From positions 1 to 19,057 of the forward strand of contig JACROQ010000134.1 in assembly GCA_016214375.1 (NCBI GenBank): a stretch of DNA of 19,057 bases. Direction: 5' to 3'. The stretch is from Nitrospirota bacterium (GTDB lineage: Bacteria > Nitrospirota > 9FT-COMBO-42-15 > HDB-SIOI813). The notes beneath the pieces were generated by a model that was given only the letters and a program-made list of their open reading frames with translations, was not told the DNA's origin and made no database searches. The first letter of the stretch is position 1; each line of letters begins with the position of its first letter. A program made the translations under genes and the position numbers. Shown here one piece after another: positions 1 through 7,647 of this stretch.

Positions 1-1
1 G

Positions 2-244
2 ACCCTGCTCTACCTCATGGCAAAGGCGGATAAAGAGGAGGCCAAACGGGGGATATCGCTCTACCTCAGTCATCTGCAGGATACAAGGCTCTCCATCACA
101 GGCCGGGACATCGCACAATTGGGCATAAAGCCCGGGCCGTTATACGGTAAGGTTATGGGACAGGCGCTCTGGGCAAAGCTCGACGGCCTCGTTCAGACCC
201 GGGAAGAAGAGATTGAGTTTGTGAAAGGGCTCCTGAAGAGTTAA
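2..244 (+). CDS. cca: CCA-adding tRNA nucleotidyltransferase, C-terminal end (partial)
   Basis: This is the last 80 codons of a gene that starts before the window; the frame is open from base 2 (reading TLLYLMAKAD) to the TAA at 242-244. The tail contains the pattern ITGRDIAQLGIKPGP followed by YGKVMGQALWAKLDG and a TREEEIEFV stretch. This is the usual C-terminal body/tail signature of bacterial tRNA nucleotidyltransferase/poly(A) polymerase family proteins, which add or repair the 3' CCA of tRNA. The catalytic head domain is outside the window, so I cannot separate a CCA-adding enzyme from an A-adding or poly(A) polymerase form. The DEAD-box helicase gene follows on the same strand with about 40 nt between stop and start, so the two may be cotranscribed. 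Confidence 0.8.
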   Translation, partial: TLLYLMAKADKEEAKRGISLYLSHLQDTRLSITGRDIAQLGIKPGPLYGKVMGQALWAKLDGLVQTREEEIEFVKGLLKS

Positions 245-285
245 TTGAGGAAATGAAGCAAATCCCTTCAAAGGAAAAAGTACCC

Positions 286-1518
286 ATGAAATTCAGCGCA
301 CTTGACCTCCCGGAACCGGTGCGGCAGGGGATTGCCGGCGCCGGATTCACCCATTGCACCGACATCCAGGAAAAGAGTCTCCCCCTTGCCCTGGCGGGGA
401 AGGACCTGGCCGTCCAGGCCCAAACCGGCACCGGTAAGACCGCCGCCTTTCTCATTACCCTCTTCACCCGCCTTTTGAAGAACAGAAAGGTGAAAAAAGA
501 GAAAAACCCGCGGGCACTGATCCTCGCCCCCACACGGGAACTGGTGGTGCAGATCGAGAAGGATGCCCAGCTCCTTGGGAAACAGTGCGGCTTCACCATC
601 CAGGCGATCTACGGCGGCGTCGACTACATGAAGCAGCGCGACGCCCTCAAGGCGGGGGCGGACGTGGTCATCGGCACCCCCGGGCGTCTGATCGACTACT
701 TGAAGCAGAAGGTCTACAGCCTCAGGAATATCGAGATGCTGGTGATCGACGAGGCGGACCGGATGTTCGACATGGGGTTCATCGCCGACCTCCGCTTCAT
801 CCTCCGCCGCCTCCCCCCCTTCGATGCCCGCCAGAACATGATGTTCTCCGCCACCCTGAGCCATCGGGTGATGGAGCTCGCCTATGAATTCATGAACGTC
901 CCCCAGAAGGTCTCGGCCACCCCTGAGCAGGTGACCGCGGAGCGGGTCGAACAGGTCCTCTACCATGTCGCCCGGAAGGAGAAGTTCCCGCTCCTCCTGG
1001 GGCTCCTCAGGAAGGAGGGGATGGAGCGGACCATGATCTTCGTCAATACGAAGAAAGAGGCAGAGTTCCTCGTTGACCGGCTCACCGACAACGGCTACCC
1101 GTGCCGGGTGATCTCCGGCGACGTGGAACAGAAAAAGCGGCTCCGGATACTGGAGGATTTCAAGGCAGGGAAGCTCCCGATGCTGATCGCCACCGACGTC
1201 GCATCACGGGGATTGCACATCGAGAGGGTTTCCCACGTCATCAACTACGACCTTCCCCAGGACTGCGAGGACTACGTCCACCGGATCGGCCGGACCGCCC
1301 GGGCCGGGGCTGAAGGGAAGGCGATCTCCCTGGCGGACGAGGAAGGCGCCTTCTACCTCGAGGCGATCGAGGAATACATCAGGGAGAAGATCCCGGTAGA
1401 ATGGGTCGGAGACGAGATGTTCGTCCACGACTACGTGCGGAGCAAGCCGCGACCGAAGGAGGCGACGCCGGCCAGGAAACCCTCCCGGGGTCGTTCATTC
1501 CGGGGACACCATACTTAG
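286..1518 (+). CDS. DEAD-box ATP-dependent RNA helicase (RhlB/RhlE-like)
   Basis: ATP-dependent RNA unwinding, probably in rRNA maturation, mRNA decay or cold adaptation. All superfamily 2 DEAD-box motifs are readable (numbered from an upstream ATG at 253): Q motif with Q39, Walker A GTGKT 59-63, PTREL 93-97, TPGR 142-145, DEAD 166-169, SAT 199-201, SRGLHIE near 319-324 and HRIGRTAR 343-350. A basic tail of about 35 residues rich in Arg, Lys and Pro follows, as in RhlE/RhlB-type proteins where it helps RNA binding. I chose the ATG at 286 (MKFSALDLPEPV) because family members usually begin close to this sequence and an AAAGGA lies about 10 nt upstream. The ATG at 253 has GAGG only 2 nt before it. 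The gene looks richer in G+C than its neighbours, with long runs of C- or G-ending codons. The RhlB/RhlE subtype is not certain. Confidence 0.93.
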   Translation: MKFSALDLPEPVRQGIAGAGFTHCTDIQEKSLPLALAGKDLAVQAQTGTGKTAAFLITLFTRLLKNRKVKKEKNPRALILAPTRELVVQIEKDAQLLGKQCGFTIQAIYGGVDYMKQRDALKAGADVVIGTPGRLIDYLKQKVYSLRNIEMLVIDEADRMFDMGFIADLRFILRRLPPFDARQNMMFSATLSHRVMELAYEFMNVPQKVSATPEQVTAERVEQVLYHVARKEKFPLLLGLLRKEGMERTMIFVNTKKEAEFLVDRLTDNGYPCRVISGDVEQKKRLRILEDFKAGKLPMLIATDVASRGLHIERVSHVINYDLPQDCEDYVHRIGRTARAGAEGKAISLADEEGAFYLEAIEEYIREKIPVEWVGDEMFVHDYVRSKPRPKEATPARKPSRGRSFRGHHT

Positions 1519-1578
1519 ATACACCACTCATACTATTCGAAGACTTCTTTAAGTGGGAGAGAGAATCCTTCGTTATGG

Positions 1579-2379
1579 TCAATGATAACTCTCTTCCTTA
1601 CCAGGAAAACGGCCATGTTCCACATCTTCTTTAAACCTCTTTATGGCCTCAATACATTGGTCTCTCAGGGGGGCGTACTGTTTTACAAACTTAGGCATGG
1701 GTTGGGGAAGAAGGCCGAGGAGGTCATAGAGAACCAGAACCTGACCGTCACAGTGACTCCCGGCCCCGATCCCGATCGTGGGTATAGCTAATGTGCCGGT
1801 GATCTTTTTGGCAAGCCCCTCCGGGATCCCCTCCATCACGAGGGCGAACACCCCTGCATCTTCGAGCATCAGGGCATCGTTGAATATCCTCTCCGCAGAG
1901 ACCTCATCTTTTCCCTGCACCTTATACCCGCCCATCTGATGGACACTCTGGGGGAGGAGACCCACATGCCCCATGACAGGGATGCCTGATGAGATCATTG
2001 CCTTCACCTTGTCTATCACATTGGCTCCGCCTTCCATCTTAACGGCCGCGGCCCCGCCCTCTTTGAGAAACCTGCCGGCATTCCGGATCCCCTCCTCAAC
2101 AGAGATCTGATAGGAGAGGAATGGCATGTCGCCTACCACGAGGGCATGTGTAACTCCCCTGCTGACCATCCGGGTGTGATAGATCATCTCATCCATGGTC
2201 ACAGGGATTGTCGTCGCGTGTCCCTGGACGACCGTGCCAAGGGAATCGCCCACAAGGACGATATCAATACTTGCCTCATCCACAATCCGGGCAAAGAGGT
2301 GATCGTAGGCCGTCAGCATGGAGATATTCTTCCCCTCTGTTTTCCGTTTTAAGATGTCAGGGATTGTTATCTTGCCCAT
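1579..2379 (-). CDS. panB: 3-methyl-2-oxobutanoate hydroxymethyltransferase
   Basis: First committed step of pantothenate (CoA precursor) synthesis: 5,10-methylene-THF plus 2-oxoisovalerate gives ketopantoate; a cytosolic Mg-dependent TIM barrel. Visible family signatures, numbered from an upstream ATG at 2400: LVGDSLG (D52), VGDMPFLSY (D91), VKMEGG (K121, E123), GHVGLLPQ, and LVMEGIP (E190, the position of the general base). TIGIGAG closes the barrel. The longer reading from 2400 starts inside a palindromic repeat. The ATG at 2379 (MGKITIPDI) has AGGACAGG about 8 nt upstream and gives about 266 residues, normal for PanB, so I prefer it. It is the last gene of the minus-strand run, converging on the helicase gene across a 60-bp gap with no clear terminator. 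The one-carbon donor it uses is made by FolD, encoded just upstream. Confidence 0.95.
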   Translation of the reverse strand: MGKITIPDILKRKTEGKNISMLTAYDHLFARIVDEASIDIVLVGDSLGTVVQGHATTIPVTMDEMIYHTRMVSRGVTHALVVGDMPFLSYQISVEEGIRNAGRFLKEGGAAAVKMEGGANVIDKVKAMISSGIPVMGHVGLLPQSVHQMGGYKVQGKDEVSAERIFNDALMLEDAGVFALVMEGIPEGLAKKITGTLAIPTIGIGAGSHCDGQVLVLYDLLGLLPQPMPKFVKQYAPLRDQCIEAIKRFKEDVEHGRFPGKEESYH

Positions 2380-2394
2380 TTGAAAATCCTGTCC

Positions 2395-2458
2395 TGTCAT
2401 TCTGAGCGCAGCGAAGAATCTGACACTTCAGACCCTTCGCCTTCGGCTCAGGGTGACA
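2395..2458. repeat. Nested palindromic repeat, family A copy 1
   Basis: An imperfect palindrome TGTCA...TGACA with two half-elements. The left half (2399-2419) can fold as stem ATTCT/AGAAT, GA/GA, GC/GC, loop GCA. The right half (2432-2454, read on the minus strand) folds as stem ACCCT/AGGGT, GA/GA, GCC/GGC, loop GAA. Short outer arms TGAAAAT (2381-2387) and ATTTTCA (2458-2464) flank it. It overlaps the alternative upstream start of panB. Related copies lie at 10413-10485 and 14982-15053. Confidence 0.85.
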
Positions 2459-2474
2459 TTTTCATAGTTCTTTG

Positions 2475-2519
2475 TGAGCTGCATAGCTCATGAGCGTTTC
2501 GTCCGCGAATCCTCGCTCA
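2475..2519. repeat. Two adjacent small inverted repeats in the folD-panB gap
   Basis: TGAGCT-gcat-AGCTCA at 2475-2490 is a perfect 6-bp stem with a 4-nt loop. It is followed directly by TGAGCG (2491-2496) and CGCTCA (2514-2519), a second 6-bp stem with a 17-nt loop. They sit between repeat families A and B, so the whole folD-panB gap is palindromic. They may belong to a composite repeat or act in mRNA processing; no function is shown. Confidence 0.4.
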
Positions 2520-2553
2520 AATCCCCCCTGACCCCCTTTTCTAAAGGGGGGAT
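2519..2553 (-). repeat. C/G-rich palindromic repeat, family B copy 1
   Basis: On the minus strand it reads AATCCCCCC, then a CTTTAGAAAAG centre, then GGGGG, TCA and GGGGGGATTT, so the C-run can pair with either of two G-runs. It begins at the last base of the folD stop codon and could act as a 3' hairpin for folD mRNA, though no U-run follows. A second copy lies at 17740-17782 inside the riboswitch. Confidence 0.8.
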
Positions 2554-3413
2554 TATGGATTGCTGCCTGTCGCCATCTTTGCGGCCTTTACCGTATTGTA
2601 TAGGAGCATGGCGATAGTCATAGGGCCGACGCCGCCGGGGACCGGGGTAATCCATCCGGCCCTCTTTGAGGCAGACTCAAAATCCACATCCCCTGCCAGC
2701 TTGCCGGTATCCAGTCTGTTAATCCCAACATCAATGACAACGGCCCCCTCCCGGATCATGTCAGCGGTGATCATGCCGGGTCTGCCGGCTGCGGCGATCA
2801 GGATGTCGGCCATTCTGCATACCTCCCCCATATTCTTTGTCCTCGTATGACAGATAGTGACCGTGGCATTCCTCTGGAGGAGCATCATCGCCACCGGCTT
2901 TCCTACGATATTGCTCCTTCCCACAACCACGGCAAAGCGGCCTTCCACCGGGATGTGATAGTGTTCGAGCAGCTTCATGATCCCAAGCGGGGTGCAGGGG
3001 ACGAGCCCCTCCTGACCGATCAGGAGCCTCCCCATGTTGATCTCATGAAAGCCGTCCACATCCTTCTCCGGAGATACCGATGCAAGGACACGCTCCTTGT
3101 TGATATGGGCCGGCAGGGGTAACTGGACCAATATGCCGTGGATGCGGGGGTCTTTATTGAGCTGATCGATGAGCCTTAATAGATCAGCCTCTTTCATCTC
3201 CTCAGGGAGTTTATGCTCCTCTGAATAGATCCCGGCAGAGCGGCAGGCCTCCCCTTTATTTTTGACATAAACCATGGATGCCGGATTCTCGCCGACAAGG
3301 ACCACTGCAAGGCCCGGGTGTATCCCCTTTTTCTTCAGTCCTTCGACCTCTTCCTTCAGACCCTCTCTGATACTCCTGGCAACGGCCTTGCCGTCCATGA
3401 TGTTCGCTGACAT
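2553..3413 (-). CDS. folD: Bifunctional methylenetetrahydrofolate dehydrogenase / methenyltetrahydrofolate cyclohydrolase
   Basis: Interconverts 5,10-methylene-THF, 5,10-methenyl-THF and 10-formyl-THF using NADP+, in the cytosol. The 286-residue length is typical. Visible features: VYVKNKGEAC with Y49 and catalytic K53, VQLPLP with Q97, DVDGFH with D120, the dinucleotide-binding VVGRSNIVGKP (164-174), and PGGVGPMTIAML near 259-270. The ATG at 3413 follows AGGAGA with about 9 nt spacing, a good ribosome binding site. The stop codon TAA touches the C/G-rich repeat at 2519-2553. Neighbours are a 5-formyl-THF cyclo-ligase gene upstream (53-nt gap) and panB downstream, which uses the methylene-THF made here; together they form a one-carbon group. 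Confidence 0.97.
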   Translation of the reverse strand: MSANIMDGKAVARSIREGLKEEVEGLKKKGIHPGLAVVLVGENPASMVYVKNKGEACRSAGIYSEEHKLPEEMKEADLLRLIDQLNKDPRIHGILVQLPLPAHINKERVLASVSPEKDVDGFHEINMGRLLIGQEGLVPCTPLGIMKLLEHYHIPVEGRFAVVVGRSNIVGKPVAMMLLQRNATVTICHTRTKNMGEVCRMADILIAAAGRPGMITADMIREGAVVIDVGINRLDTGKLAGDVDFESASKRAGWITPVPGGVGPMTIAMLLYNTVKAAKMATGSNP

Positions 3414-3466
3414 GGTCTATGTTCTCCTGAAATCCAGATGCGGGACAAGGCAGTGCTTGCATTTTT

Positions 3467-4057
3467 CTAATCCCGTCTGATAACCTCTATCACCCGCTCC
3501 TCGGTGATGATCTTATCCATTCTGATATCATGGTCCCCTACAGGGATCTCATCTACAATCTGTGTCTCAAAGGCCAGGGCAAGTAATAACGGCCTCTCCT
3601 CCTCTGCCTTGAGCAGCCTGTCATAGTATCCGGCCCCGTAACCGAGCCGGTGACCCCTGGCATCAAAGGCGACCCCGGGGAGCACCATCAGGTCAACCTC
3701 TTCAAGGGGGATGAACTTATAGAACTTAGGCCGGGGTTCAAGGATGCCGTGCGTGGTGATCGTCAATTCCTGATCATAGTCCCCGATCCTTGATAAGGAT
3801 AGGCGCCTGTGCTTCTTGTCAATCACGGGGACGACCACAGTCTTTCCTGCGGAGAGCGCTCCCCTGATCGCACCCTCTGTCATCACCTCACTCCTCATGG
3901 TCAGGAAAAAATGGACGACCTTTGCCTGCTGAAATTCCCGGAGATTCCGGAGGGTATCGCATATCCGCCAGCTCCGTTCAATCCTCTCTTCGTGAGGGAG
4001 GCTGTCTCTCTTTTTGATGACCTCCCGCCTCAGCTCCTGCTTTAAGGTTGCGATCAC
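3467..4057 (-). CDS. 5-formyltetrahydrofolate cyclo-ligase
   Basis: ATP-dependent conversion of 5-formyl-THF to 5,10-methenyl-THF, which returns stored or inhibitory folate to the FolD reactions. The 196-residue protein has the family hallmark GHRLGYGAGYYDRLL (135-149, ATP/folate-binding), preceded by VDLMVLPGVAFD and followed by VGDHDIRMDKIITEE near the C-terminus. An N-terminal LRREVIKKRDSL helix is also typical. The start is GTG at 4057: an in-frame TGA lies seven codons upstream, no other start codon fits, and AGAGG stands about 8 nt before it. A nested palindrome of about 125 bp separates it from recN upstream. The symbols fau and ygfA are used for this family; I leave the symbol empty because usage differs between groups. 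Confidence 0.94.
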   Translation of the reverse strand: MIATLKQELRREVIKKRDSLPHEERIERSWRICDTLRNLREFQQAKVVHFFLTMRSEVMTEGAIRGALSAGKTVVVPVIDKKHRRLSLSRIGDYDQELTITTHGILEPRPKFYKFIPLEEVDLMVLPGVAFDARGHRLGYGAGYYDRLLKAEEERPLLLALAFETQIVDEIPVGDHDIRMDKIITEERVIEVIRRD

Positions 4058-4083
4058 ATCACCATCCTCTTCTTCTCAGCCCT

Positions 4084-4209
4084 GAGTTTGCGCTCAAAAA
4101 CGTTCAGATGCAAGGAAGGACATCGGATTTGAGTCGAGGCGTACTTCCTGTACGTTGAGGCTCAAATCCGATGGCCTGACGCCGCAGATGGACGTTTTTC
4201 AGCGCAAAC
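4084..4209. repeat. Nested palindromic repeat, family C
   Basis: The outer arms are AGTTTGCGCTCAAAAACGTT on the left (from 4085) and, read on the minus strand, GGTTTGCGCTGAAAAACGTC on the right (4190-4209), with three differences. The inner palindrome 4121-4173 has perfect 13-bp arms CATCGGATTTGAG / CTCAAATCCGATG and a centre with GTAC on both sides of TTCCT. The right outer arm contains the last codons and TGA stop of recN. The word GTACAGGAAGTACG resembles an intergenic repeat I recall from other bacterial genomes, but I could not search for it. Confidence 0.85.
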
Positions 4210-5860
4210 CTGCTCTCAGCATTTCCTCTGCATACCTCAACGCCCCCTTTGTCTTATCCTTCCCCCCGAGCATCCTGCCGACTTCTTTGATACGCCCCTG
4301 GCCATCCAATCGCTTTATGCTTGTGGTCACCCGGTTATCCGTCATCACCTTTTCCACACTGTAGTGGGTGCCAGCCATGGCGGCTATCTGCGGTAGGTGG
4401 GTCACACAGCATACCTGATGATCTCCCGATAGTTGTTTCAGCCTCCTGCCGACCTCTTCCGCCACCCTACCCCCGATCCCCGTATCCACCTCGTCAAATA
4501 TCAGCGTCTGTACACTGTCCACTGCCGACAACCGGCTCTTGATGGCCAGCATCAGCCTTGAGAGCTCCCCGCCCGATGCGATTTTAGCCAGCGGCCTCGG
4601 CTCTTCACCCACGTTGGCAATCAAAAACTCCACAGAATCGATCCCATTCTGTGAAAGGGGAACTCTCTCAATACCTACAGAGAATTTCATATTCTCCATC
4701 TGTAAAAGTGTGAGCTCCTGAGCGATCTCCCTCTCAAGGGCCTTTGAACTCTTCTCCCTTAACTTTGAGAGATCAGCCGCCTCCTGAGTGGTCTTCTCTG
4801 AGACCTCTTCGATCTCTCCTCTGAGGGCCTTGATATCCTGATCTGAATATTCCAACCCTGCGAGTTCTTTCTCTATTTTTGATTGATAGGCGAGTATCTC
4901 TTCTATGGATGGGCCGTATTTCTTCTTCAGCCTTTCGATTAAATAAAGGCGTTCCTCAATCTTCTCCAGCCTCTCAGGGTCCTGTCTGACCTCATCGCGA
5001 AACCTCCGCACCGACTCGGCGGTCTCTCTCAGGGCCGCCTTCGAAGACCTGACCAGTTCTAAACTCACACCCATCCGGGCATCTATCTTCGATATTTCAG
5101 CGAGGGTTTCCTCGATCCTGCCAAGCCCTGACAGGATGGCCCTGTCATCCTCATACAGGAGAGAATAGGCCTCATTGCTGAGTGCAGAAAGCCTTTGGGC
5201 ATTCCCCAGTATCTCCCTCTCTCTTGTGAGTTCCTTGTCCTCGTCCGGCTTGAGCCCTGCCCCTCTTATCTCTGCCAACTGATATCTGAATAATTCCTCT
5301 TTCTCTTTTCTTCCTCTGACACCCGCCTCCAATTCATCAAGGCGGGCTTTCAGTTGATTCAGATATCGATATCTCTCCCTTACCCGGTCTCTGTGCCCTG
5401 ACAGTCCGCCAAAGGCATCCAGATATTCTACATGCCTCTCCTTCTTTAAAAGATTCTGCTGATCATGCTGTCCGTGGATATCGACCAGACCACTGCATAT
5501 CTCTTCCAGCATTGAGAGGGTTGCGAGGGCCCCGTTGATATAGATCCGGTTCTTACCGCCTTTAGAGATGTTTCTCCGGATCAGGATCTCGTTGCTACCG
5601 GCAGGAATACCGTATTGAGTCATCTTTTCAAACAGGCCCGCATCCGTTACCTTTTCAAATATCGCCTCCACGACAGCCTCGTCACTCCCGTATCTCACCA
5701 CCTCAGCCGCCGCCCTTCCGCCAATCATGATCCCGATGGCATCCACCAGGATCGATTTGCCGGCCCCTGTCTCTCCGGTGAAGACAGTAAACCCTTTTTC
5801 AAATTCAAGGCTCATCTCATCGATGATGGCAAAGTCTTTGATCCGTAATGCCTTCAGCAC
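4199..5860 (-). CDS. recN: DNA repair protein RecN (SMC-like ATPase)
   Basis: Cohesin-like ATPase acting early in recombinational repair of double-strand breaks. At 553 residues it has the family length. The N-terminal half carries KDFAIIDEMSLEFEKGF and Walker A GETGAGKS (29-36), then IHGQHDQQNLL near residue 140. The middle is a coiled coil rich in Glu, Arg and Leu. The C-terminal half has the ABC signature ASGGELSRLM (428-437), Walker B IFDEVDTGIGG (about 454-464) and CVTHLPQIAA. The start is GTG at 5860, 3 nt after the trxA stop, with AAAGGG in the end of trxA as ribosome binding site, so translation is probably coupled to trxA. The last residues GLR and the TGA lie in the arm of the downstream palindrome, so the repeat appears to have supplied or replaced the natural end. 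Confidence 0.96.
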   Translation of the reverse strand: MLKALRIKDFAIIDEMSLEFEKGFTVFTGETGAGKSILVDAIGIMIGGRAAAEVVRYGSDEAVVEAIFEKVTDAGLFEKMTQYGIPAGSNEILIRRNISKGGKNRIYINGALATLSMLEEICSGLVDIHGQHDQQNLLKKERHVEYLDAFGGLSGHRDRVRERYRYLNQLKARLDELEAGVRGRKEKEELFRYQLAEIRGAGLKPDEDKELTREREILGNAQRLSALSNEAYSLLYEDDRAILSGLGRIEETLAEISKIDARMGVSLELVRSSKAALRETAESVRRFRDEVRQDPERLEKIEERLYLIERLKKKYGPSIEEILAYQSKIEKELAGLEYSDQDIKALRGEIEEVSEKTTQEAADLSKLREKSSKALEREIAQELTLLQMENMKFSVGIERVPLSQNGIDSVEFLIANVGEEPRPLAKIASGGELSRLMLAIKSRLSAVDSVQTLIFDEVDTGIGGRVAEEVGRRLKQLSGDHQVCCVTHLPQIAAMAGTHYSVEKVMTDNRVTTSIKRLDGQGRIKEVGRMLGGKDKTKGALRYAEEMLRAGLR

Positions 5861-5863
5861 CCC

Positions 5864-6193
5864 TTACCCTTTCAGCAAATTCTCTATCTTCTCCTTATAC
5901 TGAGTCTTGGATAGCGCTCCCACGAGTTTATCAACCACCTTTCCATCTTTAAAAAACATCAATGTCGGTATCCCCATAATCTGATAGCGTCCTGCCACCT
6001 CGGGATTTTCATCCGTATTGAGTTTCATGATCTTGACCCTTCCCGTATACTCTTTAGCCAATTCATCCACTATAGGAGATACCAGGCGGCAGGGACCGCA
6101 CCATTCTGCCCAAAAGTCGGTGATCACCAGCCCCTTCACCTGCAAAACCTCAGCGTCCCATGACTCCTTAGTAACTGCCTTTACATCTCCCAT
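5864..6193 (-). CDS. trxA: Thioredoxin
   Basis: Cytosolic disulfide reductant. The 109-residue protein has FWAEWCGPCRLV with the active-site WCGPC at 31-35 and the cis-proline motif GIPT at 74-77, with the buried-Asp region (VITDFWAEW) normal. No signal peptide is present, so it should act in the cytoplasm. The start ATG at 6193 is well fixed by AAGGAGG about 8 nt upstream. It lies 3 nt upstream of recN. The ctpA stop is 57 nt upstream, and that gap holds a weak CCAGTC/GACTGG inverted repeat without a T-run. Confidence 0.96.
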   Translation of the reverse strand: MGDVKAVTKESWDAEVLQVKGLVITDFWAEWCGPCRLVSPIVDELAKEYTGRVKIMKLNTDENPEVAGRYQIMGIPTLMFFKDGKVVDKLVGALSKTQYKEKIENLLKG

Positions 6194-6250
6194 CAGAATA
6201 TCCTCCTTTCCATCCGTTGATTGTCTATAGCCGCCAGTCTGAATAACCTT

Positions 6251-7618
6251 TTACGACTGGGGCGGTACAATACCCTTGAAGATCTGCCATCCCTTCAGAA
6301 GATCAATGGCCCTCTGCAACTGGATATCCTGTTCCTCAGACTCCACTGGAGGTGGTAACGCCTCTGGTCCTTCATCTTTCTTAGGCCCCTCTTTTTGTTC
6401 TTCCTCTTCAATGGGGGCTGTCTCATTTCCCAGATGCTTCTTAAGGTCCTTTTCCCGGATAAATTTACCCTCTTTGCCATCCCCCTTTTGGCCGGGTTTT
6501 ACAAGAATGTCCGGGGTAATACCGGTATTCTGTATCGATATGCCCTTTGGGGTATAGTATTTTGCCGTGGTGAGGCGCATCCCTGATCCGTCGCTTAAGG
6601 AGAAGACCGTCTGTACAGAGCCCTTCCCAAAGGTCTGGGTGCCGAGGACGACCCCTCTCTCCCAGTCTTTGAGCGCTCCGGCGACAATTTCTGACGCGCT
6701 TGCACTCCCTTCATTCACAAGGACCACTATCGGATAGTCCTCTCTGGCCTTCGTCGCCGCGGACAGATATTCCTCCTTGTCGTCGTCTCTCCCTTTTACA
6801 GAAACGATAAGCTTGCCCTCCTTGATGAAGAGCTCAGCGACCTGTACCGATACTTTTAACAGCCCTCCGGGATTATTCCTCAAATCCAGGATGAGAGAAT
6901 TATTCCTCAAATCCAGGATGAGAGACTTCATCTCCTGCTTTTCCAGATCATCCAGCGCATCTTTCATATCCTCAGCGCTCCGTTCCTGGAATTGGGTAAG
7001 ACGGATATAGCCGATATGGCCCTCCAGCATCTTATGCTTGATACTCTTGACCTTGATGATGTCCCGTGTAATGGTAAATTCCAGGGGGTCTTTCTCTCCC
7101 TCCCTCATGATGGTCAGGATAACCTTAGTCCCTTTAGGCCCCCTCATCTTTTCCACGGCTGTCGTAAGGGTGAGGTCTCTCGTGAGTTCCTTATCGATCT
7201 TGAATATGTGATCGCCTGCCTTAATCCCGGCATCCCAGGCCGGTGTGTCCTCAATCGGGGCGATCACGACAAGCTTCTTGTCCTTGATGCTGATCTGTAT
7301 CCCCAATCCGCCAAACTCCCCCTTTGTGTCCACCTGCATCTCTTTGTATGCAGCCGGCTCCATGAAGCTTGTGTGGGGATCAAGCTCTGAGAGCATCCCC
7401 TTGATGGCGCCGTACACAAGATCCGTCGTCTTTGTCTCTTCTACATAAGTTTTCTGGACAAGGGACAGGGCCTCTGCAAATACCCGGAGTTCTTCGTAAC
7501 TCTCACCCCCTAAGACAGGGGCCCCTATGCCTTTGCCGAAGATAATCCATACCCCGGCGATAAGAACAAGCGTTGATATCGCTAACCCTTTTTTCCATCT
7601 GCTTTTCTTGCTGTACAT
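6251..7618 (-). CDS. S41 family C-terminal processing peptidase (CtpA/Prc-like) with an internal duplication
   Basis: Periplasmic or membrane-anchored serine protease that trims or degrades envelope proteins. A basic N-terminus (YSKKSRWKKG) and a hydrophobic segment ISTLVLIAGVWIIFG form a signal anchor. A PDZ domain follows (GGLGIQI...AWDAGIKAGDHIFKI), then the S41 core. Counting from a GTG at 7636, the catalytic pair is probably S313 in GSASASEI and K338 in FGKGS, which keeps the 25-residue Ser-Lys spacing known in the family. The C-terminal tail is rich in Lys, Glu and Pro. I prefer the ATG at 7618 because GGGAGG stands about 10 nt upstream. The core strand SLILDLRNN is doubled (238-246 and 247-255) by a perfect 27-bp tandem repeat, so activity is not certain. 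It follows ftsX-envC, a common pairing with EnvC-type activators. Confidence 0.93.
   Translation of the reverse strand: MYSKKSRWKKGLAISTLVLIAGVWIIFGKGIGAPVLGGESYEELRVFAEALSLVQKTYVEETKTTDLVYGAIKGMLSELDPHTSFMEPAAYKEMQVDTKGEFGGLGIQISIKDKKLVVIAPIEDTPAWDAGIKAGDHIFKIDKELTRDLTLTTAVEKMRGPKGTKVILTIMREGEKDPLEFTITRDIIKVKSIKHKMLEGHIGYIRLTQFQERSAEDMKDALDDLEKQEMKSLILDLRNNSLILDLRNNPGGLLKVSVQVAELFIKEGKLIVSVKGRDDDKEEYLSAATKAREDYPIVVLVNEGSASASEIVAGALKDWERGVVLGTQTFGKGSVQTVFSLSDGSGMRLTTAKYYTPKGISIQNTGITPDILVKPGQKGDGKEGKFIREKDLKKHLGNETAPIEEEEQKEGPKKDEGPEALPPPVESEEQDIQLQRAIDLLKGWQIFKGIVPPQS
6872..6925. repeat. Perfect 27-bp tandem duplication inside the ctpA-like gene
   Basis: Bases 6872-6898 and 6899-6925 are identical, both starting ATTATTCCTC and ending GGATGAGAGA on the plus strand. 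Each unit encodes SLILDLRNN in frame. The second unit in protein order continues into the conserved PGG. Confidence 0.97.
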
Positions 7619-7647
7619 ACGATAATTCCCTCCCACTATTAAAAAGT

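Noticed and set aside
268..966. A long minus-strand open frame opposite the helicase gene.
   Set aside because: It lies antisense to a clearly conserved DEAD-box gene, has no recognisable domain, and is explained by the high G+C codon use of the real gene.
2380..2400. A longer start for PanB (MTGQDFQ).
   Set aside because: It begins in the repeat; the ATG at 2379 has a better ribosome binding site and gives the normal length.
6225..6265. CCAGTC/GACTGG inverted repeat after ctpA as a terminator.
   Set aside because: The stem is only 6 bp with a 15-nt loop and no T-run follows; trxA continues on the same strand.
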